Below are positions 7,147 to 13,477 of a stretch of 13,880 nucleotides of DNA, one piece after another. The stretch lies in NCBI GenBank assembly GCA_947632685.1, contig CANRQD010000022.1:1-13880 (forward strand), written 5' to 3'. Numbering within the stretch: position 1 is the stretch's first letter; each line of letters opens with the position of its first letter. Below the pieces are notes generated by a model, which saw nothing but the letters and a program-made list of their open reading frames with translations, was not told the origin of the DNA and did not search any database. This DNA is from an uncultured Bacilli bacterium. GTDB taxonomy: Bacteria > Bacillota_I > Bacilli_A > RF39 > UBA660. Both the position numbers and the translations under genes were made by a program.

Positions 7147-7678
7147 CTTCATAATTTAGTATTTTTTTATACTCTTCTTTTATTATAGTAAGTCTTTTTT
7201 TTGTTAATTTTTCTTCTGATAAGTGACTTTCTTTTGAAAAATAATTGCTATAACCAATTATTTTACCTTCCTTTACTGATACAATAATTGGAAGATTTAA
7301 TTCTACTTCTTCATCTTTTGATTTTTTTATATATTCATCTAAGTATTTAACTAATTTTTTATATTTTTTTGAATTTTTTTCTCTTATTTTTGTAGAATTA
7401 TAATAATATATTTTATCTGTTTTATTTTTTAGAGCGACTTCATTTAATACTTTTGCTGCTTTTTGTGATCCTGAATAATCTGGACTAGCTAAAAATATAA
7501 TTCCACTACTATTAAATATATTATCTATTTCTTCATAGGTTGCATAAACAAATGGGTTGTTATCACTTATATTATATTCAGTTGCAAATTTTTCTGCATC
7601 AGTTAATTCTTGTACTTTTTTTACAGAACAACCTGTTATTAAAAAAATGCATACTATAATAATTATTAACTTCTTCAT
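7127..7678 (-). CDS. Lipoprotein with thioredoxin-like fold lacking the active-site CxxC
   Basis: A 183-residue lipoprotein. Residues 1-17 are a type II signal peptide with lipobox LITGC and lipidated Cys17, so the protein should be anchored outside the membrane. Residues about 58-145 look like a thioredoxin fold: strand GIIFLAS (59-65), then the position of the usual P-x-C-x-x-C motif, then a helix QKAAKVLNEVALKN, the strand KIYYYN, and the cis-proline loop LNLPIIVSVKEGKIIGY with Pro130. The related bacteriocin-accessory or TlpA-like proteins have Cys-x-x-Cys after Pro66; here the residues are D67-Y-S-G-S-Q72, so redox activity by that site is lost. A separate C179-S-N-C182 ends the protein. 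The gene begins 12 bases after tsf, probably in the same transcript. Family assignment is by pattern only. Confidence 0.8.
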   Translation of the reverse strand: MKKLIIIIVCIFLITGCSVKKVQELTDAEKFATEYNISDNNPFVYATYEEIDNIFNSSGIIFLASPDYSGSQKAAKVLNEVALKNKTDKIYYYNSTKIREKNSKKYKKLVKYLDEYIKKSKDEEVELNLPIIVSVKEGKIIGYSNYFSKESHLSEEKLTKKRLTIIKEEYKKILNYEECSNCT

Positions 7679-7690
7679 ATAACTTTAATT

Positions 7691-8563
7691 TTATCCTTTA
7701 ATTTGATTCATAACCTCTTGTGCAAAATCTTCTTCTTCTTTTTCTATTCCTTCACCAACGGCAAATCTAACCATTGATACAATTTTACCACCAGCATTTT
7801 CTACATATTGTTTTACTGATAAACTATTATCTTTTATAAATTGTTGTTCTTCTAAACATACCTCTTTATAAAATTTATTAAGTCTTCCAGTAACCATTTT
7901 TTCAGCAATATCTTCTGGTTTTCCTTCTTGCATAACTTGTTCTTTAATTACTTTAGATTCTCTTTCAACTAATTCATTTGGAACTTCATCTCTTGTAATT
8001 GCAGTTGGATTCATTGCAGCTATATGCATTGCAACATCCTTTGCTACTTCTTCTGTAGTATTAGCTAATACTACTAATGCACCAATTTTACCGCCCATAT
8101 GATTATAAGCACCAAAAACTTCATTATCATTTTTTTCTAATTTATGAAAACGTCTAAAATCAATTTTTTCACCTATTTTTGCTATTTTAGAAATTAGTTT
8201 ATCATTAATTGTTTCTTCTCCATCTTTAAAATTTAATACTTCATCAATAGATTTAAAATCATTATTTAAAGTTATTGTAGCTAAATATTCTACAAAACTA
8301 GTAAATTCTTCATTTTGAGCAACAAAGTCTGTTTCTGAATTAACTTCAATAATTACAGCTTTATTACCACTAGTTTTTACTTCACATAAACCTTCTGCAG
8401 CTACTCTTCCTGATTTTTTAGCAGCCTTTGAAATTCCTTTTTCTCTTAACCAATCTATTGATTTCTCAATATCACCATTACATGCTTCTAATGCTTTTTT
8501 ACAATCAAGCATTCCTGCCCCAGTTCTTTCTCTTAAATCTTTTACATCACTTGCTTTATACAT
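7691..8563 (-). CDS. tsf: Translation elongation factor Ts
   Basis: A 290-residue EF-Ts, the nucleotide exchange factor that regenerates EF-Tu-GTP. The N-terminal UBA-like module (1-45) carries the signature LRERTGAGMLDCKKALEAC, the core has the conserved VNSETDFVA block (75-82) that contacts EF-Tu, and the HIAAMNP and KFYKEVCLEEQQFIKD segments of the C-terminal half are present. Length is normal. An AGGAGG lies 7 bases before the ATG. It follows rpsB as in nearly all bacteria, with a hairpin terminator or attenuator between them (8592-8615) that could lower tsf expression relative to rpsB. Confidence 0.98.
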   Translation of the reverse strand: MYKASDVKDLRERTGAGMLDCKKALEACNGDIEKSIDWLREKGISKAAKKSGRVAAEGLCEVKTSGNKAVIIEVNSETDFVAQNEEFTSFVEYLATITLNNDFKSIDEVLNFKDGEETINDKLISKIAKIGEKIDFRRFHKLEKNDNEVFGAYNHMGGKIGALVVLANTTEEVAKDVAMHIAAMNPTAITRDEVPNELVERESKVIKEQVMQEGKPEDIAEKMVTGRLNKFYKEVCLEEQQFIKDNSLSVKQYVENAGGKIVSMVRFAVGEGIEKEEEDFAQEVMNQIKG

Positions 8564-8591
8564 ATATATCCTCCTAATTATTTTATTATAT

Positions 8592-8615
8592 AAAAAAGGG
8601 TAATCTATCTACCCT
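8592..8615 (-). terminator. Hairpin terminator or attenuator between rpsB and tsf
   Basis: On the minus strand AGGGTA, 7-base loop, TACCCT (8610-8615 with 8597-8602) is followed by six T (8592-8597). It is 7 bases past the rpsB stop. No strong promoter is seen before tsf, so partial read-through is likely. Confidence 0.7.
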
Positions 8616-8621
8616 CCTAAA

Positions 8622-9611
8622 TTACTTACTTAAAGCTTCAATTAATTCTGCTTTTTTCATTGTTGAATATCCCTTTAAGCCCTTTTCTTTTGCTTTTGCT
8701 TTTAAGTCTGATAAAGTTAGGTTAGATAAATCTTCACTACCTTTTTTTACTGTTTTCCTAGGTTCATCTTTAGATTCATTTTCAGGTTCTTTATTTGGTT
8801 CACTTTTTGTTTCTTTTTTAGTTTCTTCAACTTTATGAGAAATATCCTCTACTTCTTTTTTAGATTCATGTTTTTTATCATCTTTTTTTGATTTATTTTT
8901 ATCTTCTTCATTTATATAATCTATAATTTCATTACCATTTACTTCCGCAATAGCATTAGTTAAAGCACCAATTAATAATTTAACAGCACGAACAGCATCA
9001 TCATTTCCAGGTATTACATAATCTACTACATCTGGATCACAATTAGTATCAACTATACCAAATACAGGTATACCTAATATATGTGCTTCTTTAATTGCTA
9101 TTTCTTCCTTACGAGGATCAACTATTACCATAGCTTGTGGTGTTTTTTTCATATCACGAATTCCTCTTAAGTTTTTATTTAATTTATCATATTCTTTCTT
9201 AATTTTAACTACTTCTTTTTTAGGTAATAAATCAAAAGTTCCATCTGATTCCATTTTTTCGATTTCTTCTAATCTTCTAATTCTTCCTCTAATAGTTTTG
9301 AAATTTGTTAATGTTCCACCTAACCATCTTTCATTCATAAAGTACATATTAGTTCTTGTAGCTGCTTCTTCTACTGCTTCTTGAGCTTGTTTCTTAGTTC
9401 CTACAAATATAACTTTACCTCCAGCTTCAGCAATAGATTTTAAAGCTTCATATGCTTCCTCTAATTTCTTAACTGTTTTAGCTAAATCAATTATATATAT
9501 GTCATCTCTTGTTGTATAGATGTATTGTTCCATTTTTGGATTCCATCTTCTTTTTTGGTGACCAAAATGTACACCAGCTTCTAATAAATAACTCATTGAT
9601 ATTACTGTCAT
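8622..9611 (-). CDS. rpsB: Ribosomal protein S2 with a C-terminal Rho_N/SAP-like extension
   Basis: Residues 1-232 are a complete S2, which binds the 30S back near S1 and the 16S rRNA: MSYLLEAGVHFGHQKRRWNP (6-25), the FVGTKKQAQ and ERWLGGTLTNF motifs (69-104), DPRKE (165-169) and the PGNDDAVRAVKLL end (201-213). Standard S2 is about 230-260 residues; this one is 329. Residues 233-293 are a Lys/Glu/Asp-rich low-complexity linker. Residues 294-329 form a compact helix-turn-helix-like unit (LTLSDLKAKAKEKG, then GYSTMKKAELIEAL) that resembles the Rho N-terminal or SAP/HeH nucleic-acid-binding fold. The same unit ends L20 in this window. AAGGAG 7 bases upstream supports the start. A structured leader precedes it. 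That the tail binds RNA or DNA is inference. Confidence 0.97.
   Translation of the reverse strand: MTVISMSYLLEAGVHFGHQKRRWNPKMEQYIYTTRDDIYIIDLAKTVKKLEEAYEALKSIAEAGGKVIFVGTKKQAQEAVEEAATRTNMYFMNERWLGGTLTNFKTIRGRIRRLEEIEKMESDGTFDLLPKKEVVKIKKEYDKLNKNLRGIRDMKKTPQAMVIVDPRKEEIAIKEAHILGIPVFGIVDTNCDPDVVDYVIPGNDDAVRAVKLLIGALTNAIAEVNGNEIIDYINEEDKNKSKKDDKKHESKKEVEDISHKVEETKKETKSEPNKEPENESKDEPRKTVKKGSEDLSNLTLSDLKAKAKEKGLKGYSTMKKAELIEALSK
8631..8735 (-). repeat. 105-bp repeat, copy in rpsB (Rho_N/SAP-like tail)
   Basis: This stretch and 9702-9806 align without gaps; by hand I count 14 mismatches in 105 positions. It encodes residues about 292-327 of S2. Many of the differences are silent or conservative, so the copies are either recently duplicated or held alike by selection or conversion. 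Confidence 0.85.
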
Positions 9612-9637
9612 TTTATTTCTCCTTTTCGTTTTTCTTC

Positions 9638-9692
9638 TATTAGTTTCTAATATTTATCACCTATCGGCACTAGATAAATAAATTCACTAATA
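9638..9692 (-). promoter_or_regulatory. Structured leader before rpsB, possible autoregulatory element
   Basis: The 84-base gap between rplT and rpsB holds two nested helices on the minus strand: TATTAGT (9686-9692) with ACTAATA (9638-9644), and ATTTATC (9673-9679) with GATAAAT (9652-9658), capped by a 14-base loop containing GTGCCGATAGG. No T run follows, so it is not a simple terminator. In other bacteria S2 represses its own mRNA through a 5' leader; this may be an equivalent, but I do not match it to a named family. Confidence 0.45.
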
Positions 9693-9695
9693 TGT

Positions 9696-10298
9696 TTATT
9701 TTAAAGCATCAATTAAATCTGCTTTTTTCATTGTAGAATATCCTTTTACTCCTTTTTCTTTTGCTTTAGCTTTTAAATCTGCTAAAGATAATTTAGATAT
9801 ATCTTCTTTTTCTACTTTTGTTGTTTTTTTACTATTTTTGTTTTCCTCTTTTGTTACAACATCACTTTTTGTTGAAGATTTCTTTTCACTACCTTTAATA
9901 GTTACTTCATTTTCTATTACTTTTTCACTTTTAGTAACTTTACCTGCTTTTCCATCTAAAGCTACTTTAACTAATTCTTTAAATGCTTTTTCATCATTTA
10001 TTGCAATTTCAGATAACATTTTACGATTTACTTCTACACCAGCTTTAGTTAAACCTTCTATAAATCTTGAATAACTTATTCCGTTTTGTCTACATGCTGC
10101 ATTTATTCTAGTTATCCATAATTTTCTAAATTCTCTTTTCTTTTGTTTTCTATCTCTATATGCATATTGACCTGAATGCATTAATTGTTCTTTAGCAGTT
10201 TTATATAATCTATGTTTACTACCAAAGTAACCTTTAGCTTGTTTCAATACTTTTTTATGACGAGCTTTTGTAACTGCTCCATTTTTTACTCTTGCCAT
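9696..10298 (-). CDS. rplT: Ribosomal protein L20 with a C-terminal Rho_N/SAP-like extension
   Basis: Residues 1-118 are a full bacterial L20, an early 50S assembly protein and the usual repressor of the infC-rpmI-rplT operon: MARVKNGAVTKARHKKVLK start, AKGYFGSKHRLYKTAKEQ (21-38), YAYRDRKQKKREFRKLWITRINAA (46-68), SYSRFIEGL (75-83) and NRKMLSEIAI (91-100). Standard L20 is 117-120 residues; this is 200. Residues 119-164 are a Lys/Ser/Thr/Glu-rich linker and 165-200 repeat the tail of S2: 28 of 35 aligned residues are identical by my count. The linker sequences of the two proteins are not alike, only the terminal units are. AAGGAGG lies before the ATG. It is the third gene of the infC operon, and no terminator separates it from rpsB. 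Confidence 0.97.
   Translation of the reverse strand: MARVKNGAVTKARHKKVLKQAKGYFGSKHRLYKTAKEQLMHSGQYAYRDRKQKKREFRKLWITRINAACRQNGISYSRFIEGLTKAGVEVNRKMLSEIAINDEKAFKELVKVALDGKAGKVTKSEKVIENEVTIKGSEKKSSTKSDVVTKEENKNSKKTTKVEKEDISKLSLADLKAKAKEKGVKGYSTMKKADLIDALK
9702..9806 (-). repeat. 105-bp repeat, copy in rplT (Rho_N/SAP-like tail)
   Basis: Second copy of the direct repeat described at 8631-8735, in the same orientation and about 1.07 kb away. It encodes L20 residues about 164-199. The flanking sequences are unrelated, so the repeat is bounded closely by the mini-domain. Confidence 0.85.
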
Positions 10299-10322
10299 AT
10301 TATTTCCTCCTTAATTTTTTTA

Positions 10323-10511
10323 TTAAATAATATCTTTTAATCTATTGTAGTCTGCTCTTGATAATGTTGAACCTTTTCTACAACCTCTATTAAATTTAGC
10401 TGATTTTTTTCCAGTATTATGTCTACTACTTGGTTTACCAATTTTAGTAACTTTATTTTTATTAGTTCTAAATACCTTTTTTGTTCCTTTATGTGATTTT
10501 AATTTTGGCAT
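10323..10511 (-). CDS. rpmI: Ribosomal protein L35
   Basis: A 62-residue, very basic protein with the L35 pattern: MPKLKSHKGTKKVFR start, central SSRHNTGKKSAKFNR segment, and final LSRADYNRLKDII. Length is normal. It assembles in the 50S subunit with L20. AGGAGG precedes the start by a few bases and it lies 14 bases after infC and 24 before rplT, the standard operon order. Confidence 0.97.
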   Translation of the reverse strand: MPKLKSHKGTKKVFRTNKNKVTKIGKPSSRHNTGKKSAKFNRGCRKGSTLSRADYNRLKDII

Positions 10512-10525
10512 ATCAATTCCTCCTA

Positions 10526-11056
10526 TTATTTATCTTTTTTTGGATCTAACATCATAGTCATTACTCTACCATCAAGTTTTGGTTGATCTTTAACCTCTGC
10601 ATATTCACTAACTCTTTCAGCAAAACGCATTAGTACTTCTTTTCCTAATTCTGTATGAGCCATTTGACGACCTTTAAACCTAATTGTTAACTTAATACGA
10701 TCACCTTTTTGTAAATATTTTGTAGCATTTCTAAGTTTAGTTTCAAAATCTCCTACATCTATTACAGGTGATAATCTAAATTCTTTTAATTCAGACATAT
10801 TTGCTCTCTGTTTTTTTTGAGCTTCTTTTGCTTTTTTCTGTCTTTCATAACGATACTTATTGTAATCCATTACTTTGCATACCGGTGGATTTGCATTTGG
10901 ACTAATAAGCACTAAATCTAATGATGCATAGCTAGCCAATGTTCTTGCATCATCGATTGATTTTATTCCTACCTGTTCCCCATTAGGTCCAATAACTAAA
11001 ACTTCATGTGCTTTAATTTGTTCATTAATCATCAAGTTATCATTATTTTTTGCGAT
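10526..11056 (-). CDS. infC: Translation initiation factor IF-3, probable ATC start
   Basis: A 176-residue IF-3, which keeps 30S subunits free and checks start codon and initiator tRNA. N-domain about 10-72 (INEQIKAHEVLVIGPNGEQVGI, LDLVLISPNANPPVCKVMDY), a Lys/Gln-rich linker helix 72-90, and C-domain 90-176 (KEFRLSP, RIKLTIRFKGRQMAH, DGRVMTMMLDP). No normal start codon fits: ATG 11071 overlaps the GGAGG, and ATG 11032 has no ribosome binding site and would cut the N-terminus. ATC at 11054-11056 sits 8 bases after GGAGG (11064-11068) and gives an N-terminus that aligns with the ATT-initiated Bacillus IF-3. Rare start codons in infC are the known basis of IF-3 self-repression. First gene of infC-rpmI-rplT. 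Confidence 0.95.
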   Translation of the reverse strand: MAKNNDNLMINEQIKAHEVLVIGPNGEQVGIKSIDDARTLASYASLDLVLISPNANPPVCKVMDYNKYRYERQKKAKEAQKKQRANMSELKEFRLSPVIDVGDFETKLRNATKYLQKGDRIKLTIRFKGRQMAHTELGKEVLMRFAERVSEYAEVKDQPKLDGRVMTMMLDPKKDK

Positions 11057-11075
11057 AACTAACACCTCCATAAAT

Positions 11076-11105
11076 TAAGAAAAGTGAATACCATAAGATA
11101 TCCAC
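11076..11105 (-). terminator. Attenuator hairpin of the infC leader
   Basis: On the minus strand GTGGATATC (11097-11105), a 4-base loop and GGTATTCAC (11084-11092) make a 9-bp stem with G-U pairs, followed by TTTTCTT. The hairpin lies about 20 bases before the ribosome binding site of infC. Confidence 0.75.
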
Positions 11106-11201
11106 TAAAAAACCTAATAAATTATTTTTATTATTTTCGGCCTTTTACCTATTGCTATTTGCAATCAGGTGGATATCAAATCGCTTTCCTTCTTCTTGAC
11201 T
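11076..11201 (-). promoter_or_regulatory. L20-type ribosomal protein leader of infC-rpmI-rplT
   Basis: The transcript from about 11201 contains GATATCCAC (11169-11177), which pairs perfectly with GTGGATATC (11097-11105). The latter is also the 5' arm of the terminator at 11076-11105, so the two structures exclude each other. An inner hairpin (ATTGC/GCAAT around 11148-11168) lies within. This matches the known Firmicutes arrangement in which L20 binding to the leader shifts the balance to premature termination. The position upstream of infC and the alternative pairing support the call; I cannot check it against the family model. Confidence 0.8.
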
Positions 11202-11207
11202 ATTAGA

Positions 11208-11236
11208 ATTATATGATAAAAAATATAAAAAGTCAA
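11208..11236 (-). promoter_or_regulatory. Promoter of infC-rpmI-rplT
   Basis: Minus strand TTGACT (11231-11236), exact 17-bp spacer, TATAAT (11208-11213). One mismatch to consensus. It drives the leader and is preceded directly by three A+T-rich tandem repeats. Confidence 0.9.
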
Positions 11237-11303
11237 CTATTTTTTATATTTTTATTTAACTATTTTTTATATTTTTATTTAACTATTTTTTATATTTTTA
11301 TTT
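11235..11303. repeat. Three exact 23-bp tandem repeats upstream of the infC promoter
   Basis: Units 11235-11257, 11258-11280 and 11281-11303 are identical 23-mers made of A and T except for one C each (AACTAT start, TTATTT end). The first unit overlaps the -35 box of the infC promoter. The remaining gap to the hydrolase gene (11304-11364) is A+T-rich with no strong hairpin or promoter visible. Confidence 0.9.
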
Positions 11304-11364
11304 AATTCTATAATAAACTAGAAAAATACATAAAATAAATTTTTAGTATTTATAATTATTAAAG

Positions 11365-12069
11365 TTATTTATTTTTTGAATTACGCTTTGCTGCTTCTAC
11401 AAAACTATCAATTATTTTTTTTGAATTTTCATCAAAACTATAACTTATTTCAGGATGCCATTGTACTCCTATATTAAATGTATCATTTGGATATTCTATT
11501 GCTTCTATTAATCCATCATCACTATACCCAACCACTTTATATATATGATTTTTAGTTGCATGTCTAGTGTGAAAACTATTAACTTCAAATTCTTCTTTAC
11601 CTAAAATTTTATATAATTTACTATCTTTATCTATTCTTACTTTATGACTTAGTATTTTATCATCTTCTTGTTTATGATTTGAATTTTTTTCATTTAATTC
11701 TATAACAACATCTTCTTTATAACAACTCATCATTTGCATACCTAAACATACTCCTAAAACAGGAATATTTTTATCTATAACGCGTTCTAGAAGATATCTA
11801 TCATATGGTGTAAATTTATAACCTCCTTGAAAAAAGATGCCATCCAATTTATCTAAACTCATTTCTATTATTTCTTTTTCTTCATCTGTTAGTGGTTTAA
11901 ATTCATTACCCTTAGTTTCAATATAATTAACATCCTGTACTGGTGGGATAGGATATACTATAGCTCCAGCTCTTTGAAAAGTTCTTCTAACATATTCATT
12001 CATATAAATAATTGGTTTATTTTCTCTTGAATATTCATATCTTAATGGTATTCCTATTATCGGTTTCAT
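11365..12069 (-). CDS. Class I glutamine amidotransferase-like hydrolase (peptidase C26 type)
   Basis: A 234-residue member of the class I amidotransferase fold closest in pattern to the C26 group, which includes gamma-glutamyl-GABA hydrolases (PuuD). Visible features: MKPIIGIPLRYEY start, FFQGG (79-83) oxyanion region, nucleophile elbow PVLGVCLGMQMM with Cys108, an FEVNSFHTRH segment (161-170), and VQWHPE with His205 and Glu207 completing the triad. All three catalytic residues are present. Family members hydrolyse a gamma-glutamyl bond; the substrate here is not known, and no synthetase partner is visible that would make it an amidotransferase subunit. It starts 9 bases after the glyQS stop, with its AAGGAG overlapping that stop, so it is cotranscribed with glyQS and should share T-box control. 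Confidence 0.88.
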   Translation of the reverse strand: MKPIIGIPLRYEYSRENKPIIYMNEYVRRTFQRAGAIVYPIPPVQDVNYIETKGNEFKPLTDEEKEIIEMSLDKLDGIFFQGGYKFTPYDRYLLERVIDKNIPVLGVCLGMQMMSCYKEDVVIELNEKNSNHKQEDDKILSHKVRIDKDSKLYKILGKEEFEVNSFHTRHATKNHIYKVVGYSDDGLIEAIEYPNDTFNIGVQWHPEISYSFDENSKKIIDSFVEAAKRNSKNK

Positions 12070-12078
12070 ATTTTCTCC

Positions 12079-13455
12079 TTAAAAATTTATTTTTTCTTGT
12101 ATATACTTTTCTATTTCATCAATACTTAATGTTACCTGTTCCATTGTATCCCTATCTCTAATAGTTACAGTATTATTATTAATTGTATCATCATCAATAG
12201 TTACACATAGTGGTGTTCCAATGGCATCATTTCTTCTATACCTTTTACCAATAGAACCTGCATCATCATAATTTACCATGAATGATTTTGATAACATATT
12301 ATATATTTCATCTGCTTTTTCAGAATGATATTTTTTTACAAGTGGTAATACTGATACTTTATATGGCGCTAAAGCAGGATTTATTTTTAATACTTCTCTA
12401 GTATCATTTTCTAACTGTTCTTCCTTATAAGCATCACATAATATTGCAAGAATTAATCGATCTACACCAACTGACGGTTCTATTACATATGGTAAATATT
12501 TTTCATTAGTTTCTGGATCTAAGTATTTTAAATCTTTTTTTGAATGAGCTTCATGTACACCTAAATCATAGTCCGTACGATCTGCAATTCCCCATAATTC
12601 TCCCCAACCCATCGGATAATTATATTCAATATCAGTTGTAGCTTTACTATAAAATACTAATTCATCTTTTTCATGATCTCTATATCTTAAATTTTCTTTA
12701 GATATACCTAAACTATATAAAAATTCCATACATTTATTTTTCCAATAATTAAAACATTCTATATCTTCATTTGGTTTACAAAAAAATTCTAATTCCATTT
12801 GTTCAAATTCACGAGTCCTAAAAATAAAATTACCTGGAGTTATTTCATTTCTAAAAGCTTTACCTATTTGCCCAATACCAAAAGGTAGTTTAGCACGCAT
12901 TGAACGATATACATTTGGAAAATTAACAAAAATTCCTTGAGCAGTTTCCCCTCTTAAATATACTTTACTAGATGAATCTTCTGTTACTCCAATATGTGTT
13001 TCAAAAAGAAGGTTAAACTGTCTAATATGCGTAAAATCATTTTTCTTACAATTTGGGCATACTATATTATTATCTTTAATATATTTTTCTAATTTTTCAT
13101 TACTCCAACCATCACCAGTTTCTTCTCCATTAGTATATTCTTCAATTAATTTATCTGCACGATGTCTAGTTTTACAATTCTTACAATCTATTAATGGATC
13201 TGCAAAATTTGAAACATGACCTGATGCTACCCAAGTTTCTTTATTCATTAAAATAGCAGCATCTAATCCATAGTTATTTTTTTCCTCTTGAATAAATTTT
13301 TTCCACCAAATCTTTTTTACATTTTCTTTTAATTCTTTTCCTAAAGGTCCATAATCCCACGTGTTAGATAAACCTCCATATATTTCACTTCCTTGAAATA
13401 TAAAACCATATTGTTTGCAATAATTTACTAATTTTTCCATTGTTACTTTTTCCAT
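12079..13455 (-). CDS. glyQS: Glycyl-tRNA synthetase, single-chain dimeric type
   Basis: A 458-residue class II synthetase of the alpha2 type found in Mollicutes, Staphylococcus and Archaea/Eukarya, not the GlyQ/GlyS heterotetramer. It charges tRNA-Gly with glycine using ATP. N-terminal GFIFQGSEIYGGLSNTWDYGPLG (17-39) is characteristic; C91/C94 and C133/C136 form a likely zinc site; RGETAQGIFVNF (168-179) and motif 2 FRNEITPGNFIFRTREFEQMELEFF (201-225) follow; motif 3 is PSVGVDRLILAIL (327-339). The anticodon-binding domain covers about 365-458 (PYKVSVLPL, DDAGSIGKRYRRND AIGTP). Length is normal. AAAGGTGAT precedes the ATG. Expression is controlled by the T-box leader upstream. Confidence 0.97.
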   Translation of the reverse strand: MEKVTMEKLVNYCKQYGFIFQGSEIYGGLSNTWDYGPLGKELKENVKKIWWKKFIQEEKNNYGLDAAILMNKETWVASGHVSNFADPLIDCKNCKTRHRADKLIEEYTNGEETGDGWSNEKLEKYIKDNNIVCPNCKKNDFTHIRQFNLLFETHIGVTEDSSSKVYLRGETAQGIFVNFPNVYRSMRAKLPFGIGQIGKAFRNEITPGNFIFRTREFEQMELEFFCKPNEDIECFNYWKNKCMEFLYSLGISKENLRYRDHEKDELVFYSKATTDIEYNYPMGWGELWGIADRTDYDLGVHEAHSKKDLKYLDPETNEKYLPYVIEPSVGVDRLILAILCDAYKEEQLENDTREVLKINPALAPYKVSVLPLVKKYHSEKADEIYNMLSKSFMVNYDDAGSIGKRYRRNDAIGTPLCVTIDDDTINNNTVTIRDRDTMEQVTLSIDEIEKYIQEKINF

Positions 13456-13477
13456 ATTATCACCTTTCCTTTTTAAT

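Noticed and set aside
9838..10074. Plus-strand open frame of 78 codons
   Set aside because: It lies inside rplT on the opposite strand with no ribosome binding site and no recognisable product.
8622..10298. Frameshift or sequencing error as the cause of the long S2 and L20 C-termini
   Set aside because: Both extensions are in frame, keep the same module with mostly conservative differences, and end in clean stops; two independent errors would not produce this.
11235..11303. CRISPR-like repeat array
   Set aside because: The 23-bp units are contiguous with no spacers and no cas gene is near, so it is a simple tandem repeat.
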